The notes under the pieces were generated by a model. The model searched no databases, had not been told where the DNA came from, and worked only from the letters and a program-made list of their open reading frames with translations. Shown here one piece after another: positions 1 to 6,950 of a stretch of DNA of 7,204 bases (the first letter of the stretch is position 1; each line of letters opens with the position of its first letter). Source of the DNA: Paracoccaceae bacterium (GTDB taxonomy: Bacteria; Pseudomonadota; Alphaproteobacteria; Rhodobacterales; Rhodobacteraceae); the NCBI GenBank assembly GCA_002401945.1, contig NVUP01000004.1, forward strand, positions 5,771 to 12,974, in the 5' to 3' direction. The position numbers were made by a program, and so were the translations under genes.

Positions 1-81
1 CGGGTGCATCAGATCCTTGAAGGCACCAATGAAATCATGCGGGTGATCATCGCCCGGCATCTCCTGGCCGAGACCCGCTAA
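1..81 (+). CDS. acyl-CoA dehydrogenase, C-terminal end (probable isobutyryl-CoA dehydrogenase), partial
   Basis: This is an open frame from the left edge to TAA at 79-81, giving 26 residues. It reads RVHQILEGTNEIMRVIIAR and then HLLAETR. The string QILEGTNEIMR(V/L)I is the conserved C-terminal signature of acyl-CoA dehydrogenases; it lies in the last helical domain, which contributes to FAD binding and tetramer contacts. The family oxidises acyl-CoA to 2-enoyl-CoA and passes electrons to ETF. The tail alone does not give substrate specificity. Isobutyryl-CoA dehydrogenase (valine pathway, isobutyryl-CoA to methacrylyl-CoA) is inferred from the next two genes, which carry out later valine steps. 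The stop codon abuts the next ATG, so the genes are almost certainly co-transcribed and translationally coupled. The family call is secure; the substrate call is moderate. Confidence 0.88.
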   Translation, partial: RVHQILEGTNEIMRVIIARHLLAETR

Positions 82-1122
82 ATGAGTGACATCGACATCC
101 GCATCATCGGCAAGGCCGGCCGCATCACTCTGACCCGTCCCAAAGCGTTGAACGCGCTCAGCTATGACATGTGCATGGCAATCGACACCGCACTGCGTGC
201 CTGGGCCACAAATGACACCGTAGATCTTGTGGTGATTGACGCCGAGGGTGACAAGGCGTTTTGCGCTGGCGGCGACATTGCCGAGCTGTATGACACTGGC
301 ACCCAGGGCAACTATGGTTACAGCCGCAAATTCTGGCGCGACGAGTACCGTCTGAACGCACGGATCTTTGAATACCCCAAGCCCATCGTCAGCTTCCTGC
401 AGGGTTTCACCATGGGCGGCGGAGTTGGCATTGGCTGCCACGGCACCCATCGCATTGTGGGGGAGAGCAGCCAGATCTCGATGCCAGAGGTGGGTATCGG
501 TCTGGTGCCCGACGTCGGCGGCACCTTGATGTTGGCGCTGGCATCTGGACGGTTGGGCGAATACCTTGGCTTAACCAGCACCCGTATGGGCGCAGATGAC
601 GCCATCCTGGCCGGGTTTGCCGACCATTTCATCGCGCAGGACAAATGGCCCGACATGATTTCGACCTTGGAAACTGACGGCGATACCAGCTGTCTGGACA
701 CAGCTGCCAGCGCGCCTCCAACGGGCAAGTTGCGCGACTTGCAGGACGACATAAATCGCCATTTCGGGGGCGAAACTCTGGGTGATATTCTCAACAGCCT
801 GCGGGCCGAAGACAGCGATTTTTCCGCAACCACGCTCAAGACGCTGACCCGACATTCACCGCTGTCGATGGCCTGCACCGTCGAAATGCTGCACCGATTG
901 CGCAGCACGTCGCTGAGCATCCGCAAGGCCTTGGAACTGGAGTACCGGTTTACCCATCGTGCCATGGAACACAGCGATTTTCTTGAAGGAATCCGGGCCT
1001 TGATCATCGACAAGGACCGCAACCCGCAGTGGCAACACGGCGATATGAATGTCCCCGCCAGCACCGTCAGCCAGATGCTGCAACCGCTGCGCGGCGAGGC
1101 GCTGACTTTTGAGGAGGGATAA
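82..1122 (+). CDS. 3-hydroxyisobutyryl-CoA hydrolase (enoyl-CoA hydratase/isomerase family)
   Basis: This 346-residue protein of the crotonase fold probably hydrolyses 3-hydroxyisobutyryl-CoA to 3-hydroxyisobutyrate and CoA in valine breakdown, in the cytoplasm. Visible motifs are LTRPKALNAL (17-26), the oxyanion-hole segment FCAGGDI (60-66), the second oxyanion-hole loop GFTMGGGVGIG (108-118) and MPEVGIGLVPDVGG (134-147). The MPE..IGL.PDVGG pattern, with acidic residues E136 and D144 at the active site, separates this hydrolase group from ordinary enoyl-CoA hydratases, which are also shorter (about 260 aa). The extra C-terminal helical region (about 200-346) fits the roughly 350-residue hydrolase family. 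The ATG at 82 directly follows the TAA of the dehydrogenase, with no good Shine-Dalgarno sequence, so coupling is likely. The next gene, a 3-hydroxyisobutyrate dehydrogenase, uses its product, which supports the assignment. A plain enoyl-CoA hydratase is the less likely alternative. Confidence 0.9.
   Translation: MSDIDIRIIGKAGRITLTRPKALNALSYDMCMAIDTALRAWATNDTVDLVVIDAEGDKAFCAGGDIAELYDTGTQGNYGYSRKFWRDEYRLNARIFEYPKPIVSFLQGFTMGGGVGIGCHGTHRIVGESSQISMPEVGIGLVPDVGGTLMLALASGRLGEYLGLTSTRMGADDAILAGFADHFIAQDKWPDMISTLETDGDTSCLDTAASAPPTGKLRDLQDDINRHFGGETLGDILNSLRAEDSDFSATTLKTLTRHSPLSMACTVEMLHRLRSTSLSIRKALELEYRFTHRAMEHSDFLEGIRALIIDKDRNPQWQHGDMNVPASTVSQMLQPLRGEALTFEEG
1111..1117 (+). promoter_or_regulatory. 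ribosome binding site for mmsB inside the hydrolase 3' end
   Basis: GAGGAGG lies 8 bases before the ATG at 1126 and is made of the final Glu-Glu-Gly codons of the upstream hydrolase gene. It fixes the mmsB start and implies that the two genes are translated from one message. Confidence 0.8.
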
Positions 1123-1125
1123 TAC

Positions 1126-1998
1126 ATGAAGATCGGATTTATTGGCCTTGGTAATATGGGCGCTCCAATGGCGGCCAATCTGGCCAAAGCGGGCCATCAA
1201 GTTGTGGGATTTGACATGGCCAATGTGGCCATCGACGGCGTCACCATGACGGCCTCGGGGGCCGAGGCCGCCGCCGGGGCTGAGGTGGTGATCACCATGT
1301 TGCCCAACGGTGAGATCCTACGCGCGGTGGCAGATCAGGTGATCCCGGCAATGGACGCTGGCGCGGCACTGGTGGATTGTTCTACCGTTGACGTCGACTC
1401 GGCCCGCGCAGTGGCGGATCAGGCGGTGGGCGCTGGCCTGCTGTTTGTCGACGCACCCGTGTCCGGCGGCACCGGCGGAGCCGCTGGTGGCACGCTGACC
1501 TTCATGGCCGGAGGTACAGACGAGGCCTTTGCCAAGGCCGCGCCACTGTTTGACATAATGGGGCAAAAAGCCGTGCATTGTGGTGCAGCAGGGGCCGGCC
1601 AGTCCGCCAAAATCTGCAACAACATGATCCTTGGCGTCACCATGCTTGCCACTTGCGAGGCCTTTGCCCTGGCCGACAAACTGGGCCTGGATCGGCAGAA
1701 AATGTTCGATGTGGTGTCGACCTCATCCGGCTACAGCTGGACCATGAACACCTATTGCCCCGCTCCCGGCGTTGGCCCGAAATCGCCCGCCGACAATGAG
1801 TACAAACCGGGATTTGCTGCGGAATTGATGCTCAAAGACCTGCGCCTATCGCAGCAAGCCGCCGTCAGCGCCAATGCGGACACTCCGATGGGAGAGCTGG
1901 CACAGGCGCTTTATGCACAGTTTGTCGAAGAGGAAGATGGCCAAGGCATGGATTTTTCTGCCATGTTACCCCGCTTCGAAAAACGCAGCAGGGCCTGA
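1126..1998 (+). CDS. mmsB: 3-hydroxyisobutyrate dehydrogenase
   Basis: This 290-residue beta-hydroxyacid dehydrogenase oxidises 3-hydroxyisobutyrate to methylmalonate semialdehyde with NAD+ in valine catabolism. The N-terminal Rossmann fold opens with IGFIGLGNMGAPMAANL (3-19), whose GLGNMG is the dinucleotide loop. D30, at the end of the second strand (GFD), favours NAD over NADP. VDCSTVD lies at 83-89. The substrate-binding signature DAPVSGGTGGAAGGTL spans 109-124. The catalytic helix GAGQSAKICNNM (156-167) carries the expected catalytic Lys (K162) and the following Asn pair. The rest is the all-helical domain. Length matches the usual 290-300 aa. The start is set by the Shine-Dalgarno sequence at 1111-1117 and by the dinucleotide fold beginning at residue 3. 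It is the last gene of the operon and is followed by a hairpin. Related 2-hydroxy-3-oxopropionate reductases share the fold, but the operon context argues for the valine enzyme. Confidence 0.93.
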   Translation: MKIGFIGLGNMGAPMAANLAKAGHQVVGFDMANVAIDGVTMTASGAEAAAGAEVVITMLPNGEILRAVADQVIPAMDAGAALVDCSTVDVDSARAVADQAVGAGLLFVDAPVSGGTGGAAGGTLTFMAGGTDEAFAKAAPLFDIMGQKAVHCGAAGAGQSAKICNNMILGVTMLATCEAFALADKLGLDRQKMFDVVSTSSGYSWTMNTYCPAPGVGPKSPADNEYKPGFAAELMLKDLRLSQQAAVSANADTPMGELAQALYAQFVEEEDGQGMDFSAMLPRFEKRSRA

Positions 1999-2005
1999 AA
2001 ATCAT

Positions 2006-2046
2006 AGCGCCCCAGATTGGGGCGCTGCCTCCGGCGGGAGTATTTT
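2006..2046 (+). terminator. probable terminator after mmsB
   Basis: A perfect 9-bp stem (AGCGCCCCA at 2006-2014, TGGGGCGCT at 2018-2026) closes over the loop GAT, starting 8 bases after the mmsB stop codon. There is no immediate U run; a short TATTTT follows at 2041-2046 within the A/T-rich repeat arm. The placement and stem strength fit the end of the valine operon, but the distance from stem to T stretch makes this an atypical intrinsic terminator. Confidence 0.65.
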
Positions 2047-2097
2047 GGAAAAAGTGAAAACTGCTTTTTCTGACTTCATCTTTTTCCAGAAATACTC
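2038..2097. repeat. imperfect inverted repeat: two facing copies of an intergenic motif
   Basis: The left arm (2038-2058) reads GAGTATTTT then GGAAAAAGTGAA. The reverse complement of the right arm (2075-2097) reads GAGTATTTCT then GGAAAAAGATGAA. The arms match at 21 positions and differ only by two single-base insertions in the right arm, around a 16-base spacer (2059-2074). Each copy lies downstream of a GC-rich hairpin belonging to the gene that reads into it (mmsB from the left, uvrA from the right). I recall similar GC hairpin plus GGAGTATTT..GGAAAAATGAAG strings as frequent between genes in Rhodobacterales; that is memory, not a search. The likely role is bidirectional termination or transcript-end protection. 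Confidence 0.75.
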
Positions 2098-2120
2098 TGG
2101 GGTGAATGCGCGCGAAGCGT

Positions 2121-2140
2121 GCAGAGGGGCAAAGCCCCCT
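2121..2140 (-). terminator. probable terminator hairpin overlapping the uvrA stop codon
   Basis: On the - strand, AGGGG (2140-2136) pairs with CCCCT (2129-2125) across GCTTTG; the inner G and C can also pair with one base bulged. The stem uses two bases of the TAG stop codon (2141-2139). Downstream on the transcript come a weaker GC hairpin (2121-2107) and then the right copy of the A/T-rich repeat. There is no true U tract, so this is a hairpin-type end of the same pattern as the one after mmsB. Confidence 0.55.
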
Positions 2141-5015
2141 ACTCCGCTGCGACCTTTTTAGGCGCCAGCATATTTTTCAAATAATACCCCGTATGGCTGC
2201 GCGGTTCCTCGGCGATTTCTTCCGGCGTCCCCACAGCAACAATCTCGCCACCACCATCACCACCTTCGGGGCCAATGTCGATGACCCAGTCTGCCGTTTT
2301 CACCACGTCCAGATTGTGTTCGATCACCACCACCGAATTGCCTTGATCAACCAGTTCATGCAGCACCTCCAACAGCTTACGCACGTCCTCGAAATGCAAA
2401 CCCGTGGTCGGCTCATCCAGGATATACAGGGTGCGCCCGGTGGACCGCTTGGCCAGTTCCTTGGACAGTTTCACCCGCTGCGCCTCACCACCCGACAGGG
2501 TGGTGGCGGGCTGGCCAACCTTGATATAGCCCAGCCCCACCCGCATCAACGCGTCCATCTTGTCGCGGATCGGCGGCACCGCCTGGAAAAACCCTTGGGC
2601 GTCTTCAACCGTCATATCCAGCACATCGGCAATCGATTTGCCCTTGAACTTGATCTCCAGTGTCTCGCGATTATAGCGCGCGCCCTGACAGGTTTCGCAG
2701 GTGACATAGACGTCTGGTAGAAAGTGCATCTCGATCTTGATCAACCCATCGCCCTGACAGGCCTCGCAGCGACCGCCCTTGACGTTGAACGAGAACCGTC
2801 CCGGCTTATAGCCACGCGTCTTGGATTCGGGCAGGCCGGCAAACCAATCACGGATCGGGGTGAAGGCCCCGGTATAGGTGGCTGGATTAGACCGCGGGGT
2901 GCGCCCGATGGGCCGTTGATCGATATCGATCACCTTGTCCAGATGCTCCAGCCCCTTAATGGTTTCACAGGGTGCCGGGGTCTGGCGGGCGCCGTTCAAC
3001 CGCATCGAGGCGGTTTTGAACAGGGTCTCAATGGTCAGCGTCGACTTGCCGCCGCCAGACACCCCGGTGACGCAGACAAATTTGGCCAGCGGAAACTCGA
3101 CGGTGACCTCTTTCAGGTTGTTGCCGGTAGCCTTGACCACTTTGATCTTCTTCTTGTTGCCCTTGCGCCGCGTGGTCGGCACCGCAATCTTGCGGGTGCC
3201 TGCAAGGTATTGCCCAGTAATCGAGGCCGGGTCCGCAATCAATTCCGCCGGGGTACCCTGACTGACCACCTGCCCGCCATGCACGCCAGCACCGGGACCA
3301 ATATCAAAGACATAATCCGCCTCGCGGATCGCCTCTTCGTCGTGTTCGACCACAATCACCGTATTGCCCTGGTCCCGCAGGTTTTTCAGCGTCCCCAAAA
3401 GTCGGTCATTGTCACGCTGGTGCAACCCAATCGATGGCTCGTCCAGCACATACAACACCCCGGTCAGCCCCGAACCGATCTGGCTGGCCAGACGAATGCG
3501 CTGACTCTCACCACCCGATAGAGTCCCCGAATTACGGCTCAGCGACAGGTATTGCAGCCCGACATTGTTCAAGAACCCCAGACGCTCGCGGATTTCCTTG
3601 ACAATGGCGCGGGCTATTTCCTGCTTTTGAATGCTCAGATGATTGGGCACATCTTCGATCCAGGCCAGCGCCTCGCGGATCGAAAGCTGCACCACCTGCC
3701 CCGCATGCACGCCGGCAATTTTCACCGCCAAGGCCTCGTCCCGCAGTCGGTAGCCGTTGCAAGCCTTGCAGGACCGATTGTTCTGATAGCGTTCAAATTC
3801 TTCCCGGATCCAATTGCTATCGGTCTCGCGATAGCGCCGTTCCATATTGGGGATCACCCCCTCAAACACCCGCTCGATCTGATAAACCCGGCCAGCTTCG
3901 TCATAGCGGAACATGATTTCCTCATCGCCCGAGCCGCGCAGGAAGACATGTTTCACCTTCTCTGGCAGATCCTTCCACGAGGTGTTCTTGTCGAACTTAT
4001 AATGCTTGGCGATGGCCTCAATTGTCTGCAGGAAATAGGGTGATTTACCCTTGCGCCAGGGCGCCAGCGCGCCGTCGTATATTTTCAGCGTTTGATCCGG
4101 CACCACCAGCCGTTCGTCAAAGAACAGCTCAACCCCCAACCCGTCACATTCGGGACAGGCGCCAAAAGGCGCGTTGAACGAGAACAGCCGAGGTTCGATC
4201 TCGGAAATGGTGAAACCACTGACCGGGCAGGCAAATTTCTCCGAGAAGGTGATCCGTTCGCCGACTGGGGCCTCTTCGCCCTCCTCGGCCTTGGGCGCGA
4301 TTTCCAAAATGGCGATACCATCAGCCAGATCCAGAGCGGTGCGCAGACTGTCCGCCAGCCGCGTTTCCAACCCGTCGCGCACCACAATTCTGTCTACAAC
4401 AACGTCAATGTCATGGCGGTATTTCTTGTCCAAGGTTGGCGGCTCGTCCAACTCATAGAACTCACCGTCCACCTTGACCCGCTGAAACCCCTGTTTACGC
4501 AGCTCCAGGAAATCCTTGCGATACTCTCCCTTGCGATCGCGCACGATGGGCGCCAGCAAAAATCCGCGCGTGCCCTCCTCCAGCGCCATGATCCGGTCAA
4601 CCATGTCCTGCACCTGCTGCGCCTCAATCGGCAATCCGGTGGTGGGGCTATACGGCGTTCCGGCACGGGCAAACAGCAGCCGCAGATAGTCGTAAATCTC
4701 AGTCACAGTGCCAACGGTAGAGCGCGGGTTCTTACTGGTGGTCTTTTGTTCGATCGAGATCGCCGGGCTGAGACCACTGATGTGATCCACATCCGGCTTT
4801 TCCATCATGTCCAGGAATTGACGGGCATAGGCGCTTAGGCTTTCGACATAGCGGCGCTGGCCCTCGGCATAGATGGTGTCAAACGCCAGCGAACTTTTGC
4901 CCGAGCCGGACAGCCCGGTGATCACCACCAGCTGATTGCGCGGAATATCCACGTCGATGTTCTTTAGATTGTGCTCGCGCGCGCCGCGCACCTCGATGAA
5001 TTTCAGCTCAGCCAT
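2139..5015 (-). CDS. uvrA: UvrABC excinuclease subunit A, DNA damage recognition ATPase
   Basis: This 958-residue UvrA is the damage sensor of nucleotide excision repair. As a dimer it scans DNA, loads UvrB at lesions and leaves after ATP hydrolysis. Both ABC modules are intact. The first has Walker A GLSGSGKS (34-41), signature LSGGES (499-504) and the Walker B region [11 protein letters not shown]. The second has Walker A GVSGGGKS (651-658), signature LSGGEA (840-845) and [11 protein letters not shown]. The UvrB-binding and insertion regions lie between them. The second zinc module is canonical (C750, C753, C773, C776). The first is C263, S266, C287, C290, so one expected Cys is Ser. The start at 5015 gives [20 protein letters not shown], the conserved N-terminus. 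An in-frame ATG at 5072 would add 19 unrelated residues and run through the promoter region. G-rich sequence precedes the start. A LexA box lies 63 bases upstream, so SOS control is predicted. The gene converges on mmsB. Confidence 0.97.
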   Translation of the reverse strand: MAELKFIEVRGAREHNLKNIDVDIPRNQLVVITGLSGSGKSSLAFDTIYAEGQRRYVESLSAYARQFLDMMEKPDVDHISGLSPAISIEQKTTSKNPRSTVGTVTEIYDYLRLLFARAGTPYSPTTGLPIEAQQVQDMVDRIMALEEGTRGFLLAPIVRDRKGEYRKDFLELRKQGFQRVKVDGEFYELDEPPTLDKKYRHDIDVVVDRIVVRDGLETRLADSLRTALDLADGIAILEIAPKAEEGEEAPVGERITFSEKFACPVSGFTISEIEPRLFSFNAPFGACPECDGLGVELFFDERLVVPDQTLKIYDGALAPWRKGKSPYFLQTIEAIAKHYKFDKNTSWKDLPEKVKHVFLRGSGDEEIMFRYDEAGRVYQIERVFEGVIPNMERRYRETDSNWIREEFERYQNNRSCKACNGYRLRDEALAVKIAGVHAGQVVQLSIREALAWIEDVPNHLSIQKQEIARAIVKEIRERLGFLNNVGLQYLSLSRNSGTLSGGESQRIRLASQIGSGLTGVLYVLDEPSIGLHQRDNDRLLGTLKNLRDQGNTVIVVEHDEEAIREADYVFDIGPGAGVHGGQVVSQGTPAELIADPASITGQYLAGTRKIAVPTTRRKGNKKKIKVVKATGNNLKEVTVEFPLAKFVCVTGVSGGGKSTLTIETLFKTASMRLNGARQTPAPCETIKGLEHLDKVIDIDQRPIGRTPRSNPATYTGAFTPIRDWFAGLPESKTRGYKPGRFSFNVKGGRCEACQGDGLIKIEMHFLPDVYVTCETCQGARYNRETLEIKFKGKSIADVLDMTVEDAQGFFQAVPPIRDKMDALMRVGLGYIKVGQPATTLSGGEAQRVKLSKELAKRSTGRTLYILDEPTTGLHFEDVRKLLEVLHELVDQGNSVVVIEHNLDVVKTADWVIDIGPEGGDGGGEIVAVGTPEEIAEEPRSHTGYYLKNMLAPKKVAAE

Positions 5016-5038
5016 AGTGCCCCCCAGAAGACCTCTTA

Positions 5039-5067
5039 GACATAGGGAAAACCGATGAGGTTTCCAA
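5039..5067 (-). promoter_or_regulatory. weak candidate sigma-70-type promoter for uvrA
   Basis: On the - strand, TTGGAA (5067-5062) is separated by exactly 17 bases from TATGTC (5044-5039), which would place transcription start near 5032, about 17 bases before the uvrA ATG. The -10 matches consensus at only three positions. The LexA box would then sit upstream of the -35 rather than over it, so the real promoter may lie closer to the box. This is a guess from spacing only. Confidence 0.25.
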
Positions 5068-5078
5068 CCCAAAATTGA

Positions 5079-5093
5079 GAACGTTTCACGAAC
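5079..5093 (-). promoter_or_regulatory. LexA-binding SOS box upstream of uvrA
   Basis: The - strand reads GTTCGTGAAACGTTC, an exact match to GTTC-N7-GTTC, the direct-repeat LexA site established for alphaproteobacteria such as Rhodobacter and Rhizobium; the + strand shows it as GAAC-N7-GAAC. It lies 3 bases after the MFS stop codon and 63 bases before the uvrA start. uvrA is a classic SOS gene, so motif, spacing and target agree. LexA binding would repress uvrA until DNA damage triggers RecA-dependent LexA cleavage. Confidence 0.88.
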
Positions 5094-5096
5094 ACG

Positions 5097-6260
5097 TTAA
5101 AACCGGCGGCGCATTGCCAATACCGTGTGCACGCCAAACCCGGCAAGGAACAGCACCACAACCGTCCCCAGCATCCCCGAGTAGCCAGCAACGGACAGGG
5201 TCGTGACCATTAGCGGCGTGCCAATGGTGTTGCCTAAGTTGCCGGCCTGCGCCATTGCGCCGCTGGACTGCGCCTGATCAGCCGCCGTATCGTTCAGCTG
5301 CGGCACCAGGGCAAAACTGCCGCCCTGCACCAGCCCCATCGCCCCGGCCAGCGCAATACAAGCCATCGGAGATCCCGGCACCAGCAGCAGCCAAACTCCC
5401 ATCAGCACACAGAGCAGAAACCCCAGTTGAACCAGCCGGACAGCCGGAATGAAGCGGAGCAGATACACACCTATGGTCATCGACACCGCGATGCTGGCCA
5501 AAGGCATCGCACCCAGCACAAATCCACGCATCTCTTCATCGATAAACGGTGGTATAACCGTCAGGATCGCAACAAAGCACGCGGTGTAGAACAGCCATCC
5601 CGCCGCCGGGGCCACCAACCAGGGCGAGCGATAGATCCGCCAATGCAAGGCCGGCAGATTTGCCAACCGTGGGATCGACTGCCGTTCGGGCACCGGCACA
5701 TTGCGCAGGGCGACGCCCAGCAAAATCGCCAGCCCCGCCATGATCACCGCATGGGTTCCGAACAGCGACAACACGCCAAATGCGTTGACCAGTGGCAAAC
5801 CAAACCAAACCAGCAGTGCAAAAGCGACGCCAAAGAACGTGCTCCACAGGGTCATAGCCAATCCACGGGATTTCTCTGAACTAACATGTGCGATCAAGGT
5901 CGGCCCCGCCACCACCACCCCCAGATGGGATATCCCCTCAACAACCCGTGTGGCCAGAAAGGCCGAGAACGGTAGGTGCAGGGCCTGCAACGCCGACATA
6001 GCTGCACCAACCCACAGGGCCCAGACCAGGGTGCGGCGATAGCCAAAAGCCGCGACAAACATGCCGGCCACGACTCCGAACAAGATCCCCAACAACCCAA
6101 CCAATGACACGGTAAACGCAATGGATCCCCCGGCCAGCGGGTACAACTCGCCCATCCGGTCGAAGACCACACTGATCTTACCATATTGCGCAGCGGCCCC
6201 TAGGCCAGCGGCCCAGATCACCAGGACCAACCCCCAGCGCGTGTCATGCGAAACTGTCAT
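5097..6260 (-). CDS. major facilitator superfamily (MFS) transporter, substrate unknown
   Basis: This 387-residue, very hydrophobic inner-membrane protein has about 12 predicted transmembrane helices in a 6+6 arrangement. They are split by a hydrophilic loop around residues 180-205 (VPVPERQSIPRL then a basic stretch), which is the usual MFS layout. The loop between helices 2 and 3 reads GMFVAAFGYRRTL (66-78), a version of MFS motif A (GxxxDRxGRR) that keeps the Gly and the Arg pair but has Ala at the usual Asp. The start at 6260 is chosen because AAAGG lies 7 bases upstream and helix 1 begins about 9 residues later. ATGs at 6278 and 6329 are in frame but lack a good ribosome site. The stop is 3 bases from the uvrA LexA box. 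The gene follows the methyltransferase by 123 bases and might share its transcript. The sequence gives no basis for naming the substrate. Confidence 0.85.
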   Translation of the reverse strand: MTVSHDTRWGLVLVIWAAGLGAAAQYGKISVVFDRMGELYPLAGGSIAFTVSLVGLLGILFGVVAGMFVAAFGYRRTLVWALWVGAAMSALQALHLPFSAFLATRVVEGISHLGVVVAGPTLIAHVSSEKSRGLAMTLWSTFFGVAFALLVWFGLPLVNAFGVLSLFGTHAVIMAGLAILLGVALRNVPVPERQSIPRLANLPALHWRIYRSPWLVAPAAGWLFYTACFVAILTVIPPFIDEEMRGFVLGAMPLASIAVSMTIGVYLLRFIPAVRLVQLGFLLCVLMGVWLLLVPGSPMACIALAGAMGLVQGGSFALVPQLNDTAADQAQSSGAMAQAGNLGNTIGTPLMVTTLSVAGYSGMLGTVVVLFLAGFGVHTVLAMRRRF

Positions 6261-6383
6261 TTTAGTGCCTTTGCTCATGGGCCGGGCAAGCCCCGCCGCA
6301 CTCCTCATTCCAAACAGGAGTAGCGGCAACTGACGCCGGACAACAGAGACTTTACTGTGAGATTTTGCACAGGTACCTGAGCT
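6261..6383. other. gap between methyltransferase and MFS genes
   Basis: These 123 bases hold the likely MFS ribosome site (AAAGG on the - strand, 6272-6268). I see no convincing promoter: TTGTCC (6332-6327 region, - strand) has no properly spaced -10. There is no U-tract terminator, so read-through from the methyltransferase is possible. Confidence 0.4.
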
Positions 6384-6389
6384 TCAGGT
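6370..6389. repeat. overlapping small palindromes at the methyltransferase stop
   Basis: CAGGTACCTG (6370-6379) is a perfect 10-base palindrome. It overlaps a 6-bp hairpin, ACCTGA-GCT-TCAGGT (6375-6389), whose right arm contains the methyltransferase stop codon. The two structures are mutually exclusive. On the - strand no U tract follows, so a terminator role is doubtful; on the + strand TTTT follows but no gene reads in that direction. Confidence 0.4.
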
Positions 6390-6944
6390 TTTCTGCGCAA
6401 TCGCCCAGGCACAAACCGGCATCTCAGGGTCATTGTCCAGTGAATCACTGGCCTCGTCATACTCGGGTGGCCATTTGTCTTCCAGATTGCGCAGCGCCGC
6501 ATTGCGGTTACCCCATTGCTGCGCCCGGATCGCATCCTCCTCAAAGCCACATTCAATCAGCAGGTTTTTCAGTCCCCGAGCCGACCAGCGCGAGCAGTCG
6601 TTGGGGGCTGCATGGAACGGAATGTAAAACGGCACTGCCAGCCAGAAATACCCGCCCCGGCGCAGCATCTTGCGCACGTTCTTGGTCGCTGCATAAGGCC
6701 GGTCCAGATGCTCCCAGACCTGATTGGCCAGCACCAGATCGAATTTCAAGACGCCACCATTGTCATCTCGGATTGGTCCCTCGCAGATATCGTATTGTGG
6801 AAACCGGAACTGCTGATAGGTGGCAAAATCAAACATCTGCCCCCATTTGCCCGAAATTTCAGCCACATGCAGCTGCTTTGGCCCCAGTTGACGGATCATG
6901 CCGCGACTGGATTTTGCCATCGCAATTCGGTTGAGACTCGGCAT
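6384..6944 (-). CDS. small class I SAM-dependent methyltransferase
   Basis: This 186-residue cytoplasmic protein has the pattern of the methyltransferase-11 type fold. A degenerate SAM-binding motif I, VAEISGKWG (27-35), keeps the acidic residue and two glycines but has Ser and Trp in the usual glycine-rich loop. YDIC (51-54) fits the acidic end of strand 2. FDLVLANQVWEHLDRP (68-83) is the typical motif with Asp, Asn and the His after Glu. RRGGYFWLAVPF follows as the post-catalytic Gly-Gly strand. The protein is shorter than usual (200-280 aa), mainly at the N-terminus, so it has little room for a lid domain. Two ATGs compete: 6950 touches the GAGGG ribosome site, while 6944 is spaced 6 bases from it and is chosen. 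A terminator separates it from the gene upstream. The substrate is unknown; related proteins often sit in glycan gene clusters, which this is not. Confidence 0.8.
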   Translation of the reverse strand: MPSLNRIAMAKSSRGMIRQLGPKQLHVAEISGKWGQMFDFATYQQFRFPQYDICEGPIRDDNGGVLKFDLVLANQVWEHLDRPYAATKNVRKMLRRGGYFWLAVPFYIPFHAAPNDCSRWSARGLKNLLIECGFEEDAIRAQQWGNRNAALRNLEDKWPPEYDEASDSLDNDPEMPVCAWAIAQKT

Positions 6945-6950
6945 TGGCAT

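Noticed and set aside
318..1187. - strand open frame of 289 codons opposite the hydrolase gene
   Set aside because: The + strand frame carries a complete set of crotonase-family motifs and operon spacing. The antisense peptide is Ser/Arg-rich, without recognisable features or a ribosome site.
2038..2097. Insertion-sequence ends or a MITE
   Set aside because: The inverted arms could suggest a miniature transposon, but I see no target-site duplication, and each arm fits as the tail of a separate gene-end hairpin. The gene-end repeat explanation is simpler.
2724..3521. Long + strand open frame (265 codons) opposite uvrA, with others at 2106-2720, 3552-4043 and 4092-4838
   Set aside because: They lie wholly antisense to a well-conserved uvrA. 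The predicted peptides are rich in His, Gln and Arg without domain motifs, as expected when high-G+C coding DNA is read from the other strand.
5016..5072. N-terminal extension of UvrA from an ATG at 5072
   Set aside because: The added 19 residues do not resemble any UvrA N-terminus, while [17 protein letters not shown] at 5015 does. The extension would also place the coding start only a few bases from the LexA box.
6261..6329. MFS starts at 6329 or 6278
   Set aside because: Neither has a usable ribosome site, and the extra residues are not predicted to form membrane segments. AAAGG before 6260 is better placed.
6365..6934. + strand open frames at 6365-6934 and 6516-7025 opposite the methyltransferase
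   Set aside because: The - strand protein shows ordered methyltransferase motifs. The + strand peptides are low-complexity mixtures of Pro, Arg, His and Ser, and the second runs through the intrinsic terminator.
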